This document shows, piece by piece, positions 4,920-9,576 of a stretch of DNA of 9,576 nt. The stretch spans positions 1 through 9,576 of the forward strand of contig URJM01000070.1 of NCBI GenBank assembly GCA_900548225.1, written 5' to 3'. Source of the stretch: an uncultured bacterium. GTDB taxonomy: Bacteria; Verrucomicrobiota; Lentisphaeria; Oligosphaerales; Oligosphaeraceae. How positions within the stretch are numbered: position 1 is the first letter of the stretch; each line of letters opens with the position of its first letter. The position numbers and the translations under genes were made by a program. The notes under the pieces were generated by a model that worked only from the letters and a program-made list of their open reading frames with translations, was not told where the DNA came from and ran no database searches.

Positions 4920-5859
4920 TTTTTTATTGGCTATGTATTGTAAGATACCGAAGACTCTTTCTGAACTGACACAATGCCTGGGAAGCACGACGGAATTTCT
5001 GTATTGGCTTTCCAATCATATTCAGGAACAGTACACGATATTTCAGATTCCCAAAAAGAATGGGAAAACAAGAACGATTGAAGCACCCTCTCAACTCCTC
5101 AAGAAAATCCAGCGCCGTATCTTGTCCAAAATCCTTTTTCAAAGGGCTGAGCGTTCCGCCATGGCATTTGAGAAACGGAGGAACATCAGGAAAAACGCAT
5201 CCGCACATCTGGGAGCCGCTGTGGTTCTCTGCATGGATGTCAAGGACTTCTTCCCTTCCCTGAAGTTTTCTCAAGTGACCGATTATCTGGAGAGCCTGGG
5301 AATGCAACGCAATGTTTCTGTTTTAGTGGCTAAAATATGTACTCTTCAAGGGCATCTGCCCCAGGGGGCGGTCACCAGTCCACATCTTTCAAATCTTTTG
5401 CTTGCTCCCCTGGACAAGGCAATCCGAAACTTCTGTAAAGTGAAAAAATACCATTTTACACGATATGCGGATGACTTGACCATTTCCGGAAAAATGAACG
5501 ATGAGGACATCCGGGAAGCCATTGCCGTCTGCAAAAAAAACTTTATGACCATCGGACTGAAACTGAATCCAGACAAGACCCATGTAATGCGCAATGGCAA
5601 CCGAAAAATGGTTACCGGTATCACGGTCAATCAGAAATTGTCTGCCCCGAAATCATTGCGCAAGAGACTTCGGCAAAGAATGTATTATCTAAATCATTTC
5701 TGGGAAAAGGACTGGCATAGACTGACCGAAGAGGAATTGAACAATTTGCTGGGTCTGGTGAATTTCGTTTGGTCCATTGACAGGGAAAAACAGGAGTTTT
5801 CCCAATACAGAACCCAATTACTCGAAATCAAACGTTTTTGGAATAGTGTACTTCGGTAG
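4906..5859 (+). CDS. Retron-type reverse transcriptase
   Basis: About 317 aa, the usual size for a retron RT, which copies part of the adjacent RNA into a branched DNA-RNA hybrid. Numbered from ATG 4906, the diagnostic motifs are the retron-specific NASAH (NAxxH) at 97-101, the first catalytic Asp in MDVKDFFPS at 109-117, LPQGAVTSPHLSN at about 151-163, the active-site RYADD at 186-190, LNPDKTH at about 220-226 and the retron-specific VTG at 236-238. The N-terminal part (KNGKTRTIEAPSQLLKKIQRRI) is also typical. All catalytic residues are present. The start is uncertain: GTG 4885, ATG 4906 and ATG 4912 lie in the RNA region, while ATG 4933 is the first outside the a1/a2 stem; none has a clear ribosome site. 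No other gene separates it from the retron RNA. Family assignment is very secure. Confidence 0.95.
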   Translation: MKMATFLLAMYCKIPKTLSELTQCLGSTTEFLYWLSNHIQEQYTIFQIPKKNGKTRTIEAPSQLLKKIQRRILSKILFQRAERSAMAFEKRRNIRKNASAHLGAAVVLCMDVKDFFPSLKFSQVTDYLESLGMQRNVSVLVAKICTLQGHLPQGAVTSPHLSNLLLAPLDKAIRNFCKVKKYHFTRYADDLTISGKMNDEDIREAIAVCKKNFMTIGLKLNPDKTHVMRNGNRKMVTGITVNQKLSAPKSLRKRLRQRMYYLNHFWEKDWHRLTEEELNNLLGLVNFVWSIDREKQEFSQYRTQLLEIKRFWNSVLR

Positions 5860-5934
5860 CATCGCACTTGCAGGAAAATAACAGCGACCAAAGGTTTTTG
5901 TTTTTTTAATAACGGGAAAGGAGACAAACGGAAA

Positions 5935-5991
5935 ATGAACCTCGTCACGGCTATTTCCCTGCTTGGAGATACCCTTTCGTTTTTCCCCTAA
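5935..5991 (+). CDS. Possible 18-aa hydrophobic peptide downstream of the RT
   Basis: ATG at 5935 reads MNLVTAISLLGDTLSFFP and stops at 5989-5991, just before the terminator. AAAGGAG lies upstream with rather long spacing (about eleven bases to the ATG). The peptide is short and hydrophobic, which could fit a membrane-active microprotein, but such an ORF also occurs easily by chance. It is the only start with a recognisable ribosome site in the 140 bases between the RT and the terminator. Confidence 0.25.
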   Translation: MNLVTAISLLGDTLSFFP

Positions 5992-6002
5992 CCTTGCCAC
6001 CA

Positions 6003-6055
6003 TTTTTTAACACAAAAGGCGAAGCGCAATGCGTTTCGCCTTTTGTGTTAAAAAA
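6003..6055. terminator. Bidirectional intrinsic terminator
   Basis: A perfect 21-bp inverted repeat (6003-6023 with 6035-6055) begins with six T and ends with six A; the centre adds a G-T pair and a CGC/GCG pair around an AAT loop. Read on either strand it ends in a T run after a GC-containing stem, so it can end both the retron block (+) and any minus-strand transcript coming from the helicase remnant side. Confidence 0.9.
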
Positions 6056-6110
6056 TGCCCCGGCGTAGCTGAGGGCGCGCCGATGCCCGAACCGAAGCCG
6101 GGCAAGCCTC

Positions 6111-6176
6111 ATTATTCCACATCATTTCCAGATTATTCCACGTCATTCCCAGATTATTCCCCAGATTATTCAGTTC
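6111..6176. repeat. Short tandem repeat of ATTATTCC units
   Basis: Two 21-base units (6111-6131 and 6132-6152, three differences) are followed by two shorter 12-base units (6153-6164 and 6165-6176), all starting ATTATTC; the first three begin ATTATTCC and end in CAG. All unit lengths are multiples of three, and on the minus strand they encode an Asn/Trp-rich run (WNNLEMMWNN-like) fused to the helicase remnant. The repeat marks the point where the helicase similarity stops. Confidence 0.75.
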
Positions 6177-6405
6177 GGGGCAGAGTCTCCGCACCTTGTC
6201 GGCGTTCTGCTCCAGCAACTCCCTGACATGGGCGAGGATGAGGACGCGACCGCCCCAGAGTGTCACCGCGTCGGAGGCGATCTTCGCCAGGCACCAGGCT
6301 CTTTCCCGTGCCCGTCGGGAGGACCACGCAGGGGGTGGTGTCCTTGGTTCGGAGGTGTTCGTAAACTTCATCTACGGCCTCCTGCTGGCATGGTCGCATA
6401 ATCAT
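6171..6405 (-). pseudogene. DEAD/DEAH-type helicase, frameshifted N-terminal remnant
   Basis: The minus-strand ATG at 6403-6405 has GGAG eight bases ahead and opens with MIMRPCQQEAVDEVYEHL, then CVVLPTGTGKS, a superfamily-2 Q-motif-like start and Walker A (residues 30-36). After SLV the sequence goes out of frame; one extra base (GG at 6290-6291 on the plus strand) explains this, because the next frame continues as LAKIASDAVTLWGGRVLILAHVRELLEQNADKVRRLCPEL, the expected motif Ia region. Similarity ends at about 6171, where the tandem repeats start, and no motif II or later helicase region follows. About 78 residues of a normally several-hundred-residue protein remain, so it cannot be functional. 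It points to past insertion or deletion at this site. Confidence 0.8.
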
Positions 6406-6433
6406 ATTGTTTCTCCATGTTTTTTAGCTCTAT

Positions 6434-6466
6434 TGTGTTGCATTTGGTTTTATATGTGCTACATTA
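6434..6466 (+). promoter_or_regulatory. Toxin-antitoxin promoter with two operator-like direct repeats
   Basis: TTGCAT (6438-6443) and TACATT (6460-6465), 16 bases apart, are a plausible promoter. The same region holds two similar 12-base blocks, TGTGTTGCATTT (6434-6445) and TGTGCTACATTA (6455-6466), nine of twelve identical and 21 bases apart, that is two helical turns. Ribbon-helix-helix antitoxins of the RelB/DinJ type bind repeated sites over their own promoter, so autoregulation is likely. Confidence 0.45.
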
Positions 6467-6497
6467 TGTTCAATTCATTAAGACAATGGAGGACAGC

Positions 6498-6773
6498 ATG
6501 AGCACATCAACTTTCAGTGTAAGAGTGGATTCCGCCCTCAAGACGGAAGTCGAAAAATGTCTTTCGGACATGGGGATGAACATGTCCACCGCCATCAACA
6601 TCTATCTGCGCCAGATTGCCAGGGTCAAGGCGATTCCCTTCATCGTGACATCCGCCCCTGTGCCGAACAGAGAGACCATTGAGGCCATCGAGGAGGGCGA
6701 ACGGATTGCCCGTGACCCAGGCGTGCCCGGCTACAAGGACATGGAGAGTCTGCGCAGGGCTCTCAACTCATGA
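6498..6773 (+). CDS. dinJ: RelB/DinJ-family antitoxin
   Basis: A 91-aa protein with an N-terminal ribbon-helix-helix domain (STFSVRVDSALKTEVEKCLSDMGMNMSTAINIYLRQIARVKAIPF, residues about 4-48), the classic DinJ/RelB pattern, followed by an extended C-terminal tail (about 55-91) that would wrap and inhibit the toxin. It binds DNA as a dimer and represses its own operon. The ATG at 6498 is chosen because GGAGG lies five bases ahead; a start at 6486 would include that site, and earlier starts run through the promoter. Its stop overlaps the toxin start as ATGA at 6770-6773, the usual arrangement for tightly coupled translation. Family membership is clear; the symbol is given at family level. Confidence 0.93.
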   Translation: MSTSTFSVRVDSALKTEVEKCLSDMGMNMSTAINIYLRQIARVKAIPFIVTSAPVPNRETIEAIEEGERIARDPGVPGYKDMESLRRALNS

Positions 6774-7045
6774 AATACGAAGTCAAATTCACATCGCATT
6801 TCAAGAAGGACTACAAGCTGGCGCAGAAGCGCGGTCGCGATGTCGCCGCGCTGGACAAGGTGATTGAAATGCTTGCCGAAGGGCAGACGCTTCCAGACGA
6901 GTACCATGATCATTCACTCGTCGGGAACTACCGTGGATGCCGCGAATGCCACATTGAGCCGGACTGGCTTCTCATCTACAAGCTGTTTGAGAACGTGCTA
7001 GTCCTGGAACTTTCCCGCACCGGCACGCACAGCGACCTGTTCTAG
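6770..7045 (+). CDS. yafQ: YafQ-family mRNA interferase toxin
   Basis: A 91-aa RelE-superfamily toxin that cuts mRNA on the ribosome. The family signature is complete: LAQKRGRD near residue 17, LPDEYHDHSLVGNYRGCRECHIEPDWLLIYK at 41-71 and SRTGTHSDLF at 82-91. The residues matching the catalytic set of E. coli YafQ are all present (His48, His61, Asp65, His87, Phe91), so the toxin should be active. It overlaps the antitoxin gene by four bases. The stop TAG at 7043-7045 shares bases with a minus-strand stop (CTA at 7042-7044). The pair stabilises the surrounding mobile region in many genomes; that role here is inferred. Confidence 0.95.
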   Translation: MKYEVKFTSHFKKDYKLAQKRGRDVAALDKVIEMLAEGQTLPDEYHDHSLVGNYRGCRECHIEPDWLLIYKLFENVLVLELSRTGTHSDLF

Positions 7046-7116
7046 CCCTCCACCTCCTCCTCGTCCTCCGGCCAGTCCTCGGGCGCGAGGCCGAAGTTCC
7101 GCATCTCAATGGCGGT
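7042..7116 (-). pseudogene. Possible C-terminal remnant of an unknown minus-strand protein
   Basis: On the minus strand the last 24 residues before a TAG at 7042-7044 read ETAIEMRNFGLAPEDWPEDEEEVEG. This looks more like a natural acidic protein tail than a random shadow frame, and the GC-rich stretch differs from the spacer around it. No credible body of the protein lies upstream, since that strand is covered by the pRiA4b gene on the other side. It may be debris of a gene lost when the toxin-antitoxin pair arrived. Evidence is weak. Confidence 0.25.
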
Positions 7117-7151
7117 CTCGGCAGAGCAAGAACAACATAGAAGAAGAGACA

Positions 7152-8282
7152 ATGGCGATGACAAAGAGACAGAAGACCACAAAGGCAATGCGCTTGAAGC
7201 TGGAATTGCAGGGTGTTGATGAGGAGTGCCTGGCGGTTCTGCGCCAGTTCTGCGGGGCAAAGGAGGGATATTCTCGTGAGATTCTCGCGCCTGCCGAGAT
7301 GACGCTGCACGGACTGCACTACGCCATCATGCGCCTGTTCGGCTGGCTCAATGGACATCTGCACCGCTTCTCGCTTCCACAGAAGAACATGGATGCCTTC
7401 ACCCAAGGCGAGTTCAGCAAATATCTGAACATGGTCGGGCTTTATTTCCGCTCGCCTGTGGATATAGAGGACCAGGACATCTTCTGGGACGACGACTACG
7501 AGGGAGAGGCCAGTTTCCGCAACTGGTTGCGCAGGAAATACACGGCTCCCTTCCACTTCCTGGGGGTGTCGGAGCAGTTCATGGCAGCGCGAAGGACGGT
7601 TGACATCTTCATCAAGGAACAGCGCACTCTCCAGGTCATACCATCAGGGGATGGCAGACAAAGCGGCTATGTCCGCAAGCAGCTGGATGAAATCAAGCTG
7701 GACGAGGCTGGCACAGCGTTGGACGGCGGGATTGGCGGCTTGGCGGAACGGCTGACGCTTGAGGAGATTCTTTCGGACAAGCCTGCCACAATAGACAAGG
7801 TTTCACAGTTATGCCGTGAGGCGTCAGTGTTCTACGAACGGAACGTCAAGGCTCTGGATGAAACGGTCGGGAAGATACTGAAGATGAAGGCGAGCGAGGC
7901 CATCGCCCATCACCTGATGACCAACGCCATGTCGCCGTTGAATCCCAAGGTGCTGCCGCTGACCGACAGGCTCAACTATGAGTTCGACTACGGAGACGGA
8001 TGGGAAATCGACATCAGCCTTGAAGGCATCTGTGACAGCGACCAAACCGACGACGAAAAACTATCGGCGCAGATGAGACTGGTCATGAAGACGGGGCGTC
8101 CACTTTGTATCGCCATGGACGGCAACCTGCCGCTGGTGCAGGACGTGGGAGGCATCCAGGGCTACTGCGATTTCCTCAAAACCATCAATGGCGAGGACGC
8201 GAATGCCAGGCAGGAGATGCTGGAGTGGGCACGCGGTCTCGGCTGGACGGGACGCAGGCAGACAGCCGAAAGACTGCTGTAA
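7152..8282 (+). CDS. Plasmid pRiA4b ORF-3-like (IS1096 TnpR-type) protein, long form
   Basis: A 376-aa protein with the three hallmarks of the pRiA4b ORF-3 family: MTLHGLHYAIMRLFGWLNGHLHRF at 50-73, LNYEFDYGDGWEIDI at 274-288 and CIAMDGNLPLVQDVGGIQGYCDFL at 319-342. The molecular role of this family is not established; it is common on plasmids and mobile elements and sometimes called IS1096 TnpR-like. Typical members are about 180-200 residues; here about 190 extra residues (85-270) separate the first motif from the second, rich in helices and with an acidic FWDDDYEGE patch. The start at 7152 has a weak purine site (AAGAAGAGA); ATG 7158 is an alternative. It follows the toxin by 107 bases on the same strand. 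Family is clear; function unknown. Confidence 0.88.
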   Translation: MAMTKRQKTTKAMRLKLELQGVDEECLAVLRQFCGAKEGYSREILAPAEMTLHGLHYAIMRLFGWLNGHLHRFSLPQKNMDAFTQGEFSKYLNMVGLYFRSPVDIEDQDIFWDDDYEGEASFRNWLRRKYTAPFHFLGVSEQFMAARRTVDIFIKEQRTLQVIPSGDGRQSGYVRKQLDEIKLDEAGTALDGGIGGLAERLTLEEILSDKPATIDKVSQLCREASVFYERNVKALDETVGKILKMKASEAIAHHLMTNAMSPLNPKVLPLTDRLNYEFDYGDGWEIDISLEGICDSDQTDDEKLSAQMRLVMKTGRPLCIAMDGNLPLVQDVGGIQGYCDFLKTINGEDANARQEMLEWARGLGWTGRRQTAERLL

Positions 8283-8316
8283 GAAAAACGAGAGGAACGT
8301 TGAAAAGTCCACGCCT

Positions 8317-8334
8317 CGACGGTTCGATTTTTTG
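8317..8334 (+). terminator. Weak terminator-like hairpin after the pRiA4b gene
   Basis: TCGA, a CGGT loop and TCGA (8317-8328) are followed by six T (8329-8334). The stem is only four base pairs, so it is marginal, but the position, 35 bases after the stop, is right. Confidence 0.3.
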
Positions 8335-8397
8335 ATAATGGCACAAGGATATAAACGAAATCACTAGTGCCCCGTTAAAATGAGGAGGAAAACATTT

Positions 8398-9576
8398 TTA
8401 ATCGAAGAACCCAGGCAGGAAAGGTGTGCCCTGCGCTTCGGGGAGCGACAGCTCGCTTCTCTCAAAGAGTTCCCGCACGGAGGTCTTGTTGGTCAGTGAG
8501 ACGCTGAGTATCTGGAGCATCTCGTAGGGGGATCGCCTGATTCCAAGTTTCTTGCGCACAATCGCCACGAGGCAAAAAACGGCAATCGCCACGCCGACCT
8601 GGATCCGCACGGCGTTCTCGGTCGTTCCCCAGAACTTCTTGATCCTGAGGTGTTGCCTGAGCCACTTGAAGAATAGTTCCACCTGCCATCTGCTCCTGTA
8701 GAGACCGGCCACCTTGAGGGCGGGAAGTCCGAAGGCATTCGTGAGAAAGGCGAAATCCCTGTCCTGCTCCTTGTCGTGGAACCTCACCAGCCGGAGCTTC
8801 CCGGTTTTTTTTGAAGGAGGCTTCCTCCGTGAACACGATTTCGGCGTCGCCCAGAACATCCTTTGGCAGACGTCGCCTCCATCTGACGCATCTGGACTTC
8901 AGGTTTTGCTTCGCCCTCACGATGAAGAACGACTCCAGCCTGTTGATCCGATGGAGCTCGGCGAAAGCGTTGCAGCCCCGGTCGAACACGTAGTACGAAC
9001 CAGTCTCGTACGGAATAGTCGGCATGGCCTTCGAGTCATGGGCGGATGCCGCCGTGATGTGGTAGAAGGAAGGCACATGCGTCTCCAGGTCGTAGAGGAC
9101 ATGGGCCTTCACCCCCCTTTGTGCCTGCGGAACCTTGCCCAGGGGAAGAGCGAGAGGCACAATGGAATGGTCGTTGAATCAAATGCGTAGACATTGCCGC
9201 CGAGGCCGAAGACGTCTGCCGCGCACTCCCTGCCCGCCTCTTCCATCATGAAGGAGGCGAACTCCTCGAAGATGCGGCAGTCGCGGGTCTGGTTGGCCAG
9301 CGAGACGGCGTTTCTTGACGCAGGCCTGTCGCCGAGCCCGAGATGGTAGCACTTCGACTGGTGTGCCTCGAGCACGGCCACAAGGTCGCGGAGGCTCTCA
9401 CGGCCGCTCAGCTGCCCGAACATCGGCGTCAGCAGCTGGTTCCAGCATGTGAAGCGCTTTACGTAGGAATCACCCCTGTACTTCCTGACAAGGCGTCTGA
9501 ATTTGGGGTAGTCCAGATACTTGTGAGTTTTGCAAAATAGTGTAGCACTAAACCGGATTTCGTTGAAAAATCTTTG
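8398..9576 (-). pseudogene. IS4-family transposase (DUF4372 type), split by two frameshifts, 5' end off window
   Basis: Read on the minus strand from the window edge, three consecutive frames rebuild one IS4-family DDE transposase that cuts and joins insertion-sequence ends. The N-terminal DUF4372 part (KYLDYPKFRRLVRKYRGD...FTCWNQLLTPMFGQLSGRESLRDL) runs from 9576 to 9109 and includes the first Asp in YAFDSTTI (about 9180). The frame breaks at a run of six G (9112-9117); one more G would continue KGGVKAHVLYDLE. The second part contains the second Asp in YVFDRGCN (about 8983). It breaks at a run of eight A (8805-8812); one more would continue KTGKLRLVRF. The third part has the catalytic Glu in YRSRWQVELFFKWLRQHL (about 8679) and ends at 8398. 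All three catalytic residues survive in the composite. No start codon is visible before the window edge. Confidence 0.88.
8398..9576 (-). mobile_element. IS4-family insertion sequence, partial
   Basis: The extent given is the transposase only. The left end should lie between the pRiA4b gene stop (8282) and 8398, perhaps near GTGCCCCGTTAAAATG at about 8369-8384, but the other end is outside the window, so terminal inverted repeats and target duplications cannot be checked. Confidence 0.75.

Noticed and set aside
4885..5859. RT as a group II intron or Abi-type enzyme
   Set aside because: There is no maturase or endonuclease domain, the length is short, and NAxxH, VTG and the adjacent a1/a2 RNA point to a retron.
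6111..6176. CRISPR-like array
   Set aside because: The units are directly joined, with no spacers, and vary in length; it is a plain tandem repeat.
6972..7556. 194-codon minus-strand frame opposite the pRiA4b gene
   Set aside because: No motifs, and it covers a gene with three family signatures; only its alternative-frame tail near 7042-7116 was kept as a weak remnant.
8714..9190. 158-codon plus-strand frame inside the transposase
   Set aside because: Antisense shadow; the minus strand rebuilds a full DDE transposase.
1..9576. tRNA or rRNA genes as an integration site
   Set aside because: No tRNA-like fold, CCA end or rRNA-like stretch was recognised on either strand.

Overview
This looks like an accessory (defence or mobile) island from a bacterium of moderate GC content. 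Signs of an island are a WYL-type regulator, a retron, a toxin-antitoxin pair, helicase and ATPase remnants, a pRiA4b-type accessory gene and a broken IS4-type transposase. Shine-Dalgarno sites are often strong (AGGAGG type). Nothing in the sequence fixes the species. The transposase subgroup (DUF4372-type IS4) and codon style would suit an anaerobic gut-type lineage, but that is only a guess.

Layout. At the left edge (1-451, +) is the C-terminal part of an AAA/ABC-type ATPase with an in-frame stop upstream. From 515 to 1751 on the minus strand are a WYL-domain transcription factor and, 13 bases behind it, a 79-aa zinc-ribbon protein. Divergent from these, a compact plus-strand block runs from 1958 to about 5991. 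It holds a 125-aa helical protein; a 489-aa protein that joins an unknown 125-aa domain to a P-loop GTPase with a DUF697-like hydrophobic C-terminus, with a second strong internal start; an 87-aa Cys/His-rich protein; and a 136-aa acidic coiled-coil protein with a C-terminal membrane anchor. Then comes a retron: a non-coding RNA at 4645-4919 bounded by a perfect 16-bp inverted repeat, and a retron-type reverse transcriptase ending at 5859. A perfect bidirectional terminator (6003-6055) closes the block.

After the terminator are a short tandem repeat, a frameshifted N-terminal helicase remnant (-), a DinJ/YafQ-type toxin-antitoxin operon (+), a long pRiA4b ORF-3-like protein (+) and an IS4-family transposase (-) that is split by two single-base homopolymer contractions and leaves the window at the right edge.

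How the parts may work together. The most interesting reading is that 515-5991 is one regulated defence-like module: a WYL regulator, TGACA repeats and a TGACA/TGTCA palindrome in the divergent promoter region, a GTPase plus membrane-anchored partner, and a retron as the DNA-RNA sensing part. The retron call rests on direct sequence features: YADD, NAxxH and VTG motifs in the RT, an a1/a2 repeat, a branch-G context and several hairpins. That the GTPase operon is the retron's effector is inference from adjacency, shared strand and the 15-base gap between the anchor gene's stop and the a1 repeat.
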